DNA of 64,000 nucleotides from Amycolatopsis coloradensis (lineage in GTDB: Bacteria > Actinomycetota > Actinomycetes > Mycobacteriales > Pseudonocardiaceae), in assembly GCF_001953865.1 (NCBI RefSeq), contig NZ_MQUQ01000020.1, positions 367,894 to 431,893 of the forward strand. The letters run 5' to 3'. The position numbers were made by a program, and so were the translations under genes. Positions 25,465 through 34,568 of this stretch are shown here, one piece after another. A model generated the notes under the pieces. The model was not told the origin of the DNA and did no database searches. It worked only from the letters and a program-made list of their open reading frames with translations. Position 1 is the stretch's first letter. Each line of letters begins with the position of its first letter.

Positions 25465-25725
25465 GTGTCGCTACGAATCCAAGGTCTCACCGGTCGTCCC
25501 GCCCGGTCGGAAGAGGACATGGTGGCCGTGTACGTGTCCCGCGACGACCTTCGCGAGATGGACGCGACCGAACTGGGCGGCCGGATCGCGGCCGCTGCCG
25601 CCGCCGGTCGGCCGCAGGCCAGGCAGGCCACCATCGCCGAGTTCGAGCCCACGCCCCGCTACACCGTCCAGGACGTCCTCCTCGGCCACATCACCTGGGA
25701 GGAACTCACCCGCACTTCCGCTTGA
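25465..25725 (+). CDS. Small hypothetical protein
   Basis: 86 residues starting at GTG 25465 with AAGGAG five bases upstream. Visible parts are a basic N-terminus, VAVYVSRDDLREMDATELGG, an Ala-rich helix, and a C-terminal YTVQDVLLGHITWEELTRTS. It carries no recognised domain. It lies 126 bases after the 141-residue gene on the same strand and may share its transcript. Its stop is five bases from the convergent stop of the XRE regulator. Confidence 0.65.
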   Translation: MSLRIQGLTGRPARSEEDMVAVYVSRDDLREMDATELGGRIAAAAAAGRPQARQATIAEFEPTPRYTVQDVLLGHITWEELTRTSA

Positions 25726-25730
25726 GCGGC

Positions 25731-28187
25731 TTACGAAGCGTTGAGGCGCTCGGTGGTCAACCTCTCCCGCAACTTCGTGGCCTCGGCGCTGCCCAGGCTG
25801 TCGCAAAGGGACAGCGCGCGTTCTCGCTCACCACGCGCCGACACCGGGTCGCCCGCCTCGTCGGACAAGGACGCCAATTCGCACAGAGTGTCCACTTGAG
25901 ACTGTGGATGCCCGATCCGTTCGAACAACGCGAGCGCCTCCGACAGTCTGTCGCGCGCGTTCGCGTGATCTCCCCGCCGTCGCAGGAACCTGCCGCCGGC
26001 TTGGAGCGCACGGGCCTGGCCCATCGTCGCGCCATGTGCCCGGAACAGGTCGAGCGCCTCTTCGCCTTGGCCGAGCGCGTCGTCGAGTTCGCCGAGCGCG
26101 GCCAGGTTCTGCGCCGAGCGCAGCAGCAGGTACGCGTAGTTGGTGTCGTCCACCAGGGTGCGAGGGCCATCGCACGGTCGCCGGAAGTAGTGGACACAGG
26201 TCTCGAACTCGGCCGCCGCCTCGGCGAACCGGCCGTTCGCGGACCAGTGGGTGGCCCGGCTCGCCCGCGCCAGATGAAGCCCGAGCGGATAGCCTGCCGC
26301 GTCGAACAACGCCACCAGATCATCGAACAGGTCGGGGGGATCCGGCAGGTCGCCGCCACGGAGCCGGGCACTCAGGAGGTAGATCTTCGCCCAGCCCTGT
26401 TCACGCAGATCGCCCACCTCCAGCGCGACCGCCAAGGCCTGCTCGGCCATCCGCACGGCGTCGTCCACCCGGCCGATGAGCGTGGACAGCACCCAGGACA
26501 GGAAGTTGCGCTGGACGGCCTCGTCCCGCTTGCTGCCGATCGCGAGCGCCGACTTCAGCGCGAGATCGAAGACGCCGTGCCAGGTGGCCGCGGCCCCACC
26601 GATCTCCGAGTACCAGTGCATGGCCTCGGCCAGGTCGATGACCTGCCGGTGATCGCCACGGGCGGCGACCCGCTTCAAGGCGGCGAACCAGTTCTTCGTC
26701 TCCACCTCGAGCCACCGGCCCGCACCGGCGGGACCATCGAACGACCACGTCGGCACCGGGGGAGCGGTCAGCTCGCCGGAGGGCTGGAAGTAGCGTCCCG
26801 CGGCCGTCGCCGTCCGGACGAGCCACCGATCGAGACGGCCCTCCGCCGCCTCGATCGCCTCGGGCGGTTCCTCCTGGGCGAGCCGTTCCGTGGCGAACAC
26901 CCTGAGCAGGTCGTGGAACTGGTACCTGCCGACGTCCTGTGACGTCTGCAGCAGGCTCGCGTCGACCAGTTCCTCCAGGTAGACGGCCACGTCCTCCTCC
27001 GGCGCCTCGATGAGGGTCATCGCGGCGGCGTCGGAGAAATCGGCCGCCGGTACGAGTGAAAGCCGCCGAAAGGCCGCGGCGGCCGTGGGGGAGAGCTGAC
27101 GGTAGGACAAGTCGAAGACGCTGCGGACGTCGAGGTCACCGGCGGTGAGCGTCGTCAGGCGCCTGTCGCGATCCCGGAGCTGGTCGGTGAGACGCGACAA
27201 CGGCCAGCTCGGGCGACTCGCGAGCCGGTTCCCGGCGATGCGGAGCGCGAGCGGCAACCGCCCGCACAGCTCGACCAGCTCGATCGCCGCCGCGCGTTCC
27301 TGCGCGACCCGCGACGGCCCGACGATGCTGGCCAGGAGCGCGACGGCGTCATGCTGTTCGAGCACGTCGAGGGTGAGCCTGCCCGCCCGTTCGAGCCCCA
27401 CCAGCATCTGACGGCTGGTGACCACGGTGAGGCAGCGTTGCCCGCCGACCAGCAGCGGGCGCACCTGCGCCTCGTTGGCCGCGTCGTCGAGGACGATCAG
27501 GGTGGCGCGATCCTTCAGCAAGGACCGGCACAGGCTCGCGCGGTGCTCCAGCTCGGCGGGGACCTGGACGGCGTCGACGCCCAGCGACCTCAGGATCAGA
27601 TGCAGCACGTCCGCCGGATCGTTCGGTTCGGACGACATCCCGCGCAGCTTCAGGAAAAGCTGCCCGTCGGGGAAGTCGTCGGCGAGATCATGGGCGGTTC
27701 TCACCGCGAGACTCGTCTTGCCGGTGCCGGGTGGCCCACTCAGGACCGCGACGTGCCCCGACCGCCGGTGGCTACCCCTCAGATCGTCGGTGAGCGCGCG
27801 CAACGCGTCGAGGTCACGCTCGCGTCCGGTGAGATCGTCGAGGTCAGGGGGCAACGCGCCGACGAGAGGCGGGTCGTAGATCCCGGCGGGCGCGGCCGAG
27901 ACGGTGATCGCCGGCTGGACGCGACCCTGCTTCGCGATCTTTTGCAGCTGGGTCAGCTCTTCGTCGGTCAAGGCCAAAGGGGTGGCGAGCGCCTCGATCG
28001 TCCGGCGCTGCGGGCTCTTCGCGACGCCCCGTTCCATGTCGCTGATGGCCCGGACACTGACGCCTGACCCTTCAGCGAGCTCTTCCTGCGTGAGATCGGC
28101 GCGAACGCGGTAGGTCTTCAAGAACGCCTTGAACGTCGCGGAAGCCTCATCCGAAGGCGCGTTCGTCATGGGGCGAATTATCCACAC
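25731..28187 (-). CDS. XRE-HTH / NB-ARC ATPase / TPR transcriptional regulator
   Basis: 818 residues. An XRE helix-turn-helix lies at about residues 15-70 (LTQEELAEGSGVSVRAISDM), a Walker A P-loop GPPGTGKTS near residue 145, a Walker B-like TLIVLDDAAN, an NB-ARC C-terminal winged-helix region, and TPR-like helical repeats in the last 300 residues. This is the AfsR/GutR class of STAND regulators in which the HTH replaces the SARP domain. GTG 28187 has AGGGGG upstream and is preferred; ATG 28169 (MTNAPSDEAS) is a good alternative, since XRE proteins of this type often begin there. The ligand and target are unknown. It converges on the two small genes beside the giant gene, so it could regulate them, but no binding site is visible. 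Confidence 0.9.
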   Translation of the reverse strand: MWIIRPMTNAPSDEASATFKAFLKTYRVRADLTQEELAEGSGVSVRAISDMERGVAKSPQRRTIEALATPLALTDEELTQLQKIAKQGRVQPAITVSAAPAGIYDPPLVGALPPDLDDLTGRERDLDALRALTDDLRGSHRRSGHVAVLSGPPGTGKTSLAVRTAHDLADDFPDGQLFLKLRGMSSEPNDPADVLHLILRSLGVDAVQVPAELEHRASLCRSLLKDRATLIVLDDAANEAQVRPLLVGGQRCLTVVTSRQMLVGLERAGRLTLDVLEQHDAVALLASIVGPSRVAQERAAAIELVELCGRLPLALRIAGNRLASRPSWPLSRLTDQLRDRDRRLTTLTAGDLDVRSVFDLSYRQLSPTAAAAFRRLSLVPAADFSDAAAMTLIEAPEEDVAVYLEELVDASLLQTSQDVGRYQFHDLLRVFATERLAQEEPPEAIEAAEGRLDRWLVRTATAAGRYFQPSGELTAPPVPTWSFDGPAGAGRWLEVETKNWFAALKRVAARGDHRQVIDLAEAMHWYSEIGGAAATWHGVFDLALKSALAIGSKRDEAVQRNFLSWVLSTLIGRVDDAVRMAEQALAVALEVGDLREQGWAKIYLLSARLRGGDLPDPPDLFDDLVALFDAAGYPLGLHLARASRATHWSANGRFAEAAAEFETCVHYFRRPCDGPRTLVDDTNYAYLLLRSAQNLAALGELDDALGQGEEALDLFRAHGATMGQARALQAGGRFLRRRGDHANARDRLSEALALFERIGHPQSQVDTLCELASLSDEAGDPVSARGERERALSLCDSLGSAEATKLRERLTTERLNAS

Positions 28188-28530
28188 CGACCCCCTTCAC
28201 TCAACTCGACCTTGGCGCCGACCTGGGGTTTTCCGAACTCCGCCGGGACGCCCGCCCGCGACGCGAGGACCCGCTCGGGCGCTTGCCAGCGGAAACGGAT
28301 CCTGCGAGTCACCGTCATGAAACACATCACAGGACGGCTCGGCGGGCACTGGCGGACCGGAGGCGACGCCTTCCGAAATTACGTCAAGGTGTCGTACGCG
28401 TGAATGGCGGATCCGGTTCGGAAGTCAGCTGACCCGAAATCCACCGGTCCCACACCCGGAGTTACCTTCGCCGCACCCCTCAATAGCCCGAACCCATTGG
28501 CAGCGCTGGGAAAACGGCCGAAAACCGCGG
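28188..28530. other. Intergenic region upstream of the XRE regulator
   Basis: 343 bases between the XRE regulator start and the SARP-FHA regulator stop. It must hold the XRE regulator's promoter. A 28-codon plus-strand reading frame at 28317-28403 (MKHITGRLGGHWRTGGDAF...) has only a weak ribosome site; I do not call it. No hairpin or repeat stands out. Confidence 0.4.
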
Positions 28531-29649
28531 TCACGAGCGGGTGGTTCCATCCACCGCGCTGACCGGCGCGCCGCCGTTCGTCACCGCCAGCACCGTGTCG
28601 CCGCAGCGGACGAGGTCGCCGGGGACGAGCGGGACCGGTCCGGTGATCCGCTCGCCGTTGTGGAAGGTTCCGTTGCGGGAACCGAGATCCGTCAGGACGG
28701 GATCGCCCGCCTCGACGGTGATTCCGGCGTGCTCGCGGGATACGGCGCCGTCGTGACGCAGCGCGATGTCGGCACTCGCGTCGCGGCCGATGACCAGCCG
28801 CCCCAGCGTGGGCAGTTCACGGAGGCGGGCCCGGCCCACGCCGTCGACCCAGGTCAGTGCCGGTTGCCCGGATCCGGCGGCGCCGGGGGCGGCGACCCGC
28901 AGCAGCGTCGCCGTCCCGGCGTGGGCGAGGACGGCGCGTTCCAGTTCCCGCAACGCCGGACCCGGATCGACACCCGCTTCCTCGGCCAGCACCCGCCGGG
29001 CCTGCCGGAACCGGTCCAGCGCCTCGGCTTGACGGCCGTCCTGGTAGAGCGCGACCATCAGCTGTCCCCAGAACCGTTCCCGCAGCGGATGATCCGCGAC
29101 CAGTTCCTCGAGTTCGCGAACCAGCCCTGGCACGTCGCCCGCGCGCAGGTCCGCGGCGATCCGCGCTTCCAGCGCCTCCCAGCGCATTCCCTCGTAGAGC
29201 GTGCGCGCGGGGTCGAGAGCGGTGTGGTCGGGCAGGTCGGCGCAGAACGGGCCCCGCCACACTTCGAGAGCCCGCCGGTATCCGGCCGCCGCGCCTCCGG
29301 TGTCGCGGGCCTGTTCGGCGGCCCTCGCCCGGCCGATCCGGTCTTCCGCCTCGCGGAGATCGGCGCGGACGCCCAGAAGCTGATACCCCGCCGTCCCGTG
29401 CCGCAGGGATTCTCCGTACGGCCCCAGGGTTTGCCGCAGATTGTGCACGTGGACCTGGACGGTCGAGCGAGACGCGGGTTTGCCGGTGTCGGAGTAGATC
29501 GCCTCCGCCAGTTTGCCCGCGCTGACCGGCGCTCCCCCGGAGGCGGCCAGTACGGCGAGCACCGCGCGGGGCCGCAGCCCACCAGGGGTGGCGGGCACGC
29601 CGTCGACGGCCAGCTCCACCGGCCCCAGCAACCGCACCTCCACCGTCAC
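28531..29649 (-). CDS. SARP-FHA transcriptional regulator, EmbR-like
   Basis: 372 residues from GTG 29649. Residues 1-95 form the OmpR-like winged helix of SARPs (EVRLLGPVELAVDG, STVQVHVHNLRQTLG), about 100-245 the bacterial transcriptional activation domain (ADHPLRERFWGQLMVALYQ, GRQAEALDRFRQARRVLAEE), and about 285-360 an FHA domain with GRDASADI, SREHAG and DLGSRNGTF. This layout matches mycobacterial EmbR, whose FHA domain binds phosphothreonines of a Ser/Thr kinase (PknH). A Ser/Thr kinase gene lies 2.3 kb away. The gene diverges, with 58 bases between, from the two membrane-protein genes, which are likely targets. The kinase link is inference. Confidence 0.9.
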   Translation of the reverse strand: MTVEVRLLGPVELAVDGVPATPGGLRPRAVLAVLAASGGAPVSAGKLAEAIYSDTGKPASRSTVQVHVHNLRQTLGPYGESLRHGTAGYQLLGVRADLREAEDRIGRARAAEQARDTGGAAAGYRRALEVWRGPFCADLPDHTALDPARTLYEGMRWEALEARIAADLRAGDVPGLVRELEELVADHPLRERFWGQLMVALYQDGRQAEALDRFRQARRVLAEEAGVDPGPALRELERAVLAHAGTATLLRVAAPGAAGSGQPALTWVDGVGRARLRELPTLGRLVIGRDASADIALRHDGAVSREHAGITVEAGDPVLTDLGSRNGTFHNGERITGPVPLVPGDLVRCGDTVLAVTNGGAPVSAVDGTTRS

Positions 29650-29707
29650 GGCACGATCATCCCAGTACTAAAGCGATCTTGAAGCGGCATGGGCTTAACT
29701 GGCCCTC

Positions 29708-30739
29708 ATGACCACCTTGACCGCACTCGAGAACGTGGTGGACCGGCACGGGCGCGACGCGTTGTCCGACCCGATCGTGCTCACCGGCGCGCTGCGCAGC
29801 CTTCCCGACCCGCCACCGGACGCCGAGATCAGCGCGCTCGCCGCGGCGGCGGGGGCGGCCGCGCCCGCGCGGATGCGTGCCGTGCTCGAAAACGGGGGTG
29901 GCCCGGCCGAAGCGCTCCGGGTCGCGACAGCGGCCTGCGGCGGCGATGCCGGGGCGGAATGGGCTTGCGGGCAACTCGGCGCGGCACTCGGCTATCTCCC
30001 CCGGGACACCGGGGCCGACGAGCCGACCACCGCGTTGACCACCGTCCTGACCGGGGAAAAGCCGAAGCGCGGCAAGCGGATCGCCGTGATCGCCGGTGTC
30101 GTCGTGGTGGTGGCGGCCCTCGCCGCGACGGGTGTGACGCTCGCGCTCCGCAGTGGCGGCGAGCCGGGTGCCGCCGACAAGCCACCGGTCGCGCCGCCGT
30201 CTTCGTCCGTGCCCTCTTCGGGGCCGTTGGGGTCGGCGCCTCAGGCGGAACCCTCTCCGTCCCCGGTGCCCGAGGAGGCGGCCGCGGCCTTCGAGGATCC
30301 GGAGTTGCTCGCCGCCGCGAAGCCGTACCTCGATCGGCCCGACGTCCGCTGCAAGCGGGCCGAATCCATCGTGAGTGTCCGGGAAACCGTCAACTGCGAC
30401 CTGGGTTCCGGCATCATCGCGAGCTTCCGCGTGCTGTTCTTCCCCAAACAGCTCACCGCGCTGCGCAAGGTCCTGCAGACCGACAACGACGGCGCGCGGC
30501 CCGGCTCGATCCGCACCCTGCGGTGGGAGTACGTGCCGGGTCAGCCGGGAATCCGCGCGGGTATCCCGGTCGGCACCCCGCGCGAAGGGCACGGTACCCG
30601 GATCCGGTTCCTGGAGCCGGAAAACGGCTACGCCCGGCTCTACTTCGACGAGGACTCCACCGGCGTCGCGGTCTACATGCAGGCAGGCACCGACGATCAG
30701 CAGGTGCTCCGCGAGTTCTGGGCGGATCCGGACGCGTGA
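29708..30739 (+). CDS. Single-pass membrane protein with extracytoplasmic two-Cys domain
   Basis: 343 residues from ATG 29708, without a clear ribosome site. The cytoplasmic N-terminus (RHGRDALSDPIVLTGALRSL) is shared with the next gene (RFGRHALTDPVALRSALEQS). A membrane helix, IAVIAGVVVVVAALAATGV, lies near residue 125, then a Pro/Ser-rich linker and an exported domain with a Cys pair (VRCKRAESIV ... ETVNCDLGSG) and LYFDEDSTGVAVYM. The stop codon overlaps the next start (ATGA at 30736-30742), indicating coupling. Function unknown; it sits between a SARP-FHA regulator and a kinase, suggesting an envelope sensor. Confidence 0.85.
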   Translation: MTTLTALENVVDRHGRDALSDPIVLTGALRSLPDPPPDAEISALAAAAGAAAPARMRAVLENGGGPAEALRVATAACGGDAGAEWACGQLGAALGYLPRDTGADEPTTALTTVLTGEKPKRGKRIAVIAGVVVVVAALAATGVTLALRSGGEPGAADKPPVAPPSSSVPSSGPLGSAPQAEPSPSPVPEEAAAAFEDPELLAAAKPYLDRPDVRCKRAESIVSVRETVNCDLGSGIIASFRVLFFPKQLTALRKVLQTDNDGARPGSIRTLRWEYVPGQPGIRAGIPVGTPREGHGTRIRFLEPENGYARLYFDEDSTGVAVYMQAGTDDQQVLREFWADPDA

Positions 30740-31965
30740 TGGACGACCACGACCCCCGCCTCGCCGAAGTCGCACGCCGCTTCGGACGCCACGCCCTGAC
30801 CGATCCGGTGGCGCTCCGGTCCGCGCTGGAGCAGTCCGGAAACGCCTTCAGCCCGGCGGAAATCGACTCGCTCGTGGCCGCGATGCGCGGTTCGGGAACG
30901 CAGGAAGCGCCGTTGCCGCACGATCCCGACCCGACCGGGCCGCCGCTGAACCCGACGCTCGCGGAGAACCGGCTCACCTGGGACGGCCCGCCGAACCGGC
31001 CGACACGGCAGCTTCCCCCTCGCGGCCGCGCGAAGTGGTTCATCGGCGGCGCCGTACTGCTGGTGGCCGCGATCGCGACCGGAGTGGTGTTCTTCGTCCA
31101 GGGCAAGGAAGGGCCCGCGGCACCACCGCCGGATCGGTACGCGCTCGACCAGGTCGCCGGCCGGTACCGCGCGCTCGGCGCCCGTCTGCTCGACGGCGCT
31201 GTCCGGTGCGCGCAACAGCCCGCGAAACCCGGCGAGACGGAACGAGTCGGCTGCGACGCCGGGCTGTACGCGCTCACTCTGGTCACCTACGACGTGCCGG
31301 GCAGGCTCACCGAGTCACGGAAACTCGCCGACACCGCGGGCGCGGTGCGCTCGGCGAGCACCGGGGGCGCGGGTGCGGCGTTCGCGATGCGGGAACTGGC
31401 CTCCGGTGAATCGACGATCTATTGGGACGTCGACAGTCCCCGCGCGGTCAGCGCGACACTGACCGCGGCCAAGACCGGGCTCCCGGCGTTGGCGGAGTTC
31501 TACGACGCGCGGAAGTTCGGGGTGCTCAACCGCCCGGAGGTGCCGGGGGCCGCGTTCTCCTCCGGCACGCTTTGGGAGCTCGCGCAGGCGCACGTCCTCA
31601 ACGAGCGGTCGGCGGACTGCAAGGCGGTGCCCGCCACCACCGGCACGGCCGAGACGGTCAAATGCCCGCTGGCCGACGGCGCGATGCTGGTGTTCAGCAC
31701 CGCCTCCGACCACGACGCCCTGATCAAGCTGCGCACGGAGAACTCCTCCAACGGTGGCGTGGTGCCCGGCACCGTCGACGTGCGCACCTGGAACCGGCAC
31801 GGCGGCCCGGCCGTCGGCCAGTTCATCCGGTTCGTCACGGCGGACGACCGCAGCCCCACCCTCTATTTCGACGACGACGCGAAACTCGTCTACGGCTACT
31901 ACTTCGGCGCACCTGGATCTTCACCGGAGGCGCTGCTGGAGCGCTGGCAGCGCGGCTCGCGCTGA
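30739..31965 (+). CDS. Single-pass membrane protein, paralogue of the preceding gene
   Basis: 408 residues; ATG 30739 overlaps the upstream stop, so translation is coupled. The cytoplasmic N-terminus resembles its neighbour's; one membrane helix, WFIGGAVLLVAAIATGVVFF, lies near residue 105; the rest is exported. The exported part has two segments with Cys pairs (VRCAQQPAK...RVGCDAG and DCKAVPATT...VKCPLADG) and closes with LYFDDDAKLVYGYYFG, matching LYFDEDSTGVAVYM of the paralogue. It ends 14 bases from the convergent kinase gene. Function unknown; sensor or accessory role inferred. Confidence 0.85.
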   Translation: MDDHDPRLAEVARRFGRHALTDPVALRSALEQSGNAFSPAEIDSLVAAMRGSGTQEAPLPHDPDPTGPPLNPTLAENRLTWDGPPNRPTRQLPPRGRAKWFIGGAVLLVAAIATGVVFFVQGKEGPAAPPPDRYALDQVAGRYRALGARLLDGAVRCAQQPAKPGETERVGCDAGLYALTLVTYDVPGRLTESRKLADTAGAVRSASTGGAGAAFAMRELASGESTIYWDVDSPRAVSATLTAAKTGLPALAEFYDARKFGVLNRPEVPGAAFSSGTLWELAQAHVLNERSADCKAVPATTGTAETVKCPLADGAMLVFSTASDHDALIKLRTENSSNGGVVPGTVDVRTWNRHGGPAVGQFIRFVTADDRSPTLYFDDDAKLVYGYYFGAPGSSPEALLERWQRGSR

Positions 31966-31979
31966 ATCAGCCCTCGCGG

Positions 31980-33371
31980 TTACTGAGGCAAGCGGAGCGC
32001 CGCGAAAAAGTCCTCGACGGCGCGGAGGTCGGCGGGATAGGGCGTGCCGACCTTGCCGTCGAGCACCGACACGGTCGCGTGTTCGTCGTCGGTCCAGGCG
32101 TATCGCGTGGTCGTGCCGAGCACCGTGCACACGAGCGTGCCCTGATGCCCGTCGCGCGACCAGGACTGCTTGGCGGGCAGGTCACCGGGGCATTCGCCCG
32201 CGGTGAGCCCGGCCGGGTCCGTTCCCGCGCCGGTGCGCAGGTAGGCGGTGGCCGCGTCGGCGTCGTCGAGCGCGGAGATCCGGAGTTCGCCGGTTTCGCC
32301 GCCGGTCCGGCAGACGGCCTGCGCGCGGACACCCTCGTCGGCCGCCGTCACCGGCGCGCAGGTGAGCCCGGTCGGCGTACTGCGGCCGACGCGGTCGGCG
32401 GCGGGTGCTCCCGGCGACATCAAAAAGACCGCCGCGAGGACGATCGCGACGATCAGCGCGGCCCCGGCCACGAGGCCCGCCACCAAACCGGTCCGGCGGC
32501 GGCGAGGCGGCTCGACGGCAGCGGCGATGGCGGCGAGTGGCGCGTCGGCGCGGATGGCCCGGATGCGGTCGCGTACTTCGCGCACCGTCGGGCGGTTGCG
32601 AGAATCCTTGGCCAGCAACGACTTCAGCAGATCATTGACCGCCGCGGTGCGCGGATCGCCCACCGTGAGCTGCGGGATCGGTGCCCGGTCGTGCGCGACG
32701 ATCACCTCGGGCTGGCTGCCGCGATAGGGCAGCTCGCCGGTCAGCGCCACCCACAGCAGGCAGCCCACCGCGTAGACGTCCGAAGCGGCGGTGGCGGGTT
32801 CGCCGCGAAGACGTTCCGGCGCCATGTAGCCGACGGTGCCGATCACCCCGCTGGTCTCCGCGCCCTGGTCGATCTCGGCCGACCGCGCGATGCCGAAGTC
32901 GCACAGATAGGCGAAATCCTCGTCGTGGTGCTCGGCACGGGGCCGCAGCAGGACGTTGCCGGATTTGACGTCCCGGTGCACGACACCGATGGCGTGCGCG
33001 TCGCCGAGCGCGGAGACGATCTGGTCCACCACCGACAACGCCCGATCCGGGCTCATCGGCCCGGCTTCGAGCACCCTGGCCAGATCGGGCCCGTCGACCA
33101 GCTGCATCGCCAGGTACAGGCAGCCGTCCACCTCGCCGTGGTCGTGGACCGCGACGACATGCGGCGAATCGAGCCGCGCCAGCGCCGCCGCCTCGCGGCC
33201 GAAACGCTCGCGGTAGACCGGGTCTTCGGCGTAGTGGGGCGGCAGGACCTTCAGCGCCACCGGCCGCCGCATGCGATGCTGCCACGCGCGATAGACCACG
33301 CCCATTCCGCCGCGGCCGATGATCCCGTCGATCCGGAAACCGCCGAAGTCCTCACCGACCCGCGGCGTCAT
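31980..33371 (-). CDS. Transmembrane Ser/Thr protein kinase (PknB/PknH type)
   Basis: 463 residues from ATG 33371, preferred over an upstream GTG because AAGGGGGAA lies at the right distance. The kinase domain (about 5-260) has the glycine loop GRGGMGVVYRAWQ, the VALKVL lysine, HRDVKSGNVLL, DFGIA and GYMAPERL, so it should be active. A membrane helix, LVAGLVAGAALIVAIVLAAV, near residue 300 is followed by an exported sensor with paired Cys (LTCAPVTA ... AVCRTGGE) like those of the two adjacent membrane proteins. It probably phosphorylates the nearby FHA regulator, as PknH does EmbR. The first 20 bases overlap the upstream YjdF-family gene. Confidence 0.93.
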   Translation of the reverse strand: MTPRVGEDFGGFRIDGIIGRGGMGVVYRAWQHRMRRPVALKVLPPHYAEDPVYRERFGREAAALARLDSPHVVAVHDHGEVDGCLYLAMQLVDGPDLARVLEAGPMSPDRALSVVDQIVSALGDAHAIGVVHRDVKSGNVLLRPRAEHHDEDFAYLCDFGIARSAEIDQGAETSGVIGTVGYMAPERLRGEPATAASDVYAVGCLLWVALTGELPYRGSQPEVIVAHDRAPIPQLTVGDPRTAAVNDLLKSLLAKDSRNRPTVREVRDRIRAIRADAPLAAIAAAVEPPRRRRTGLVAGLVAGAALIVAIVLAAVFLMSPGAPAADRVGRSTPTGLTCAPVTAADEGVRAQAVCRTGGETGELRISALDDADAATAYLRTGAGTDPAGLTAGECPGDLPAKQSWSRDGHQGTLVCTVLGTTTRYAWTDDEHATVSVLDGKVGTPYPADLRAVEDFFAALRLPQ

Positions 33372-34014
33372 ACGGTTCCCCCTTCTTACGCGGGCCACTG
33401 TAACCCGCGCCGAGTTGCCGATCGTGGACCCGGCGCCAGATCAGCAGGGAAAGCACCGCACCGCACAGACAGAGGACCATGTCCCACTGCGTGTCCCAGA
33501 CATCTCCTTGGGTGGCGAGGAAATCGTCCGCGCCCGACCCGGCGGCCAGCGCGCTGAACCATTCCACGAACTCGAAACAGGCGGCGATCGCCAGGCAGAC
33601 GCATACGGTCAGGAACGCCACCCAGCCGCCGGGCCGCAGCGGTGTGCGGCGCAGCAGCACTTCGCGCACGGCGATGGCGGGGACGAAGCCCTGGACGACG
33701 TGGGCGAACCGGTCGTAGTTGTTCCGTCGAGTGCCCAGCCAGTGCTGCACCCATTCCCCGGCCGGTGTTTCCGCGTAGGTGTACTGGCCGCCGTAACACA
33801 GCACGATCGCGTGCAGCACCAGCAGCCAGCAGAGCAAACGGGTCAGGCGAAAACGTTTGCGCAGCGCCACCACCAGCGGCAGCCCGATCAGCACCCAGAC
33901 GACTTCCAGCAACCACGTGCCGGGCGACCTGGCCTGGATCCCGGTCGCCACGAGCACCGCGAGCACCACGCCTGCCAGCAAGATCCCTTCGGTCCGGCCG
34001 ACTCCGCGCACCAT
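33352..34014 (-). CDS. YjdF family (DUF2238) integral membrane protein
   Basis: 220 residues from ATG 34014. Six or so hydrophobic helices and the family signatures GGQYTYAETPAGEWVQ, RNNYDRFAHVVQGFVPA and TQGDVWDTQWDM identify DUF2238 (E. coli YjdF family), whose biochemical role is not known. The conserved Tyr, His and Asp residues face predicted loops. The 3' end overlaps the kinase start by 20 bases on the same strand, so the two genes are probably co-transcribed. Confidence 0.9.
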   Translation of the reverse strand: MVRGVGRTEGILLAGVVLAVLVATGIQARSPGTWLLEVVWVLIGLPLVVALRKRFRLTRLLCWLLVLHAIVLCYGGQYTYAETPAGEWVQHWLGTRRNNYDRFAHVVQGFVPAIAVREVLLRRTPLRPGGWVAFLTVCVCLAIAACFEFVEWFSALAAGSGADDFLATQGDVWDTQWDMVLCLCGAVLSLLIWRRVHDRQLGAGYSGPRKKGEPYDAAGR

Positions 34015-34068
34015 GGGAAAACCCTACAGCGGGGTGAAGATCGCCGCCGGTCCGTGACGGCGGGGAGC

Positions 34069-34308
34069 TCAGTCCGACCAGCCGACCAGCCCGCTGTACT
34101 GGAAGTTCCGGTACCCGCATCCGGTCCACGTGACCAGGAAGCCTTCGGCCCGCTTCTGCTGGGCGAGCTGGGAACCGGCGGTTTCGCACTCGGCCTTGGT
34201 CGATCCGGTGACCGTTTGCTGGTAGTACCTGGTCTCGGCGTTCGCGGGAGCGGCGAAGGCGAGCGACATCACGGCGACGGCGACCGCGGTGGTCAACTTG
34301 TTCGGCAT
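34069..34308 (-). CDS. Small secreted protein
   Basis: 79 residues. ATG 34308 gives a clean signal peptide (MPNKLTTAVAVAVMSLAFAA, cleavage after ANA) and a mature domain of about 55 residues with two Cys (KAECETAG, WTGCGYRN), likely a disulfide. The mature part holds TRYYQQTVTGSTKAECE and FLVTWTGCGYRNFQYSG. No family was recognised. It diverges from the marR gene across 260 bases. Confidence 0.75.
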   Translation of the reverse strand: MPNKLTTAVAVAVMSLAFAAPANAETRYYQQTVTGSTKAECETAGSQLAQQKRAEGFLVTWTGCGYRNFQYSGLVGWSD

Positions 34309-34527
34309 GGGAGCAGCCAAGCAGGTCTCCTGTGGACTTCTGTGGGTATTTTCCGCAGTAATCCTTCGCGGACAGGGGCCGCACGCCGCGGTGCCTCGCC
34401 TGTCAACAGAACCGTTCTCACCACTCACGACCAGACTGGTCCGGCATCGGCCGGCCCGGTGGCTCGCCGCGGACGGCAATCGTCCCTTGTGGATCGTCCC
34501 GGTAGGGGTGCCGACCGTCACACAATA

Positions 34528-34546
34528 TCACTAACCTAATTAGTGA
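34528..34546. promoter_or_regulatory. Operator-like inverted repeat upstream of marR
   Basis: TCACTAA-CCTAA-TTAGTGA is a perfect 7-bp inverted repeat with a 5-bp spacer, 22 bases upstream of the MarR start, in an unusually AT-rich patch. MarR proteins bind such palindromes and repress their own operon, so this is a strong operator candidate. No ribosome site precedes ATG 34569, so the transcript may have a very short leader. Confidence 0.65.
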
Positions 34547-34568
34547 CTTATCTAGTAAGCTTTCTGGC

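Noticed and set aside
28317..28403. 28-codon peptide in the gap upstream of the XRE regulator
   Set aside because: The ribosome site is weak and the peptide is too short to judge; no partner gene nearby.
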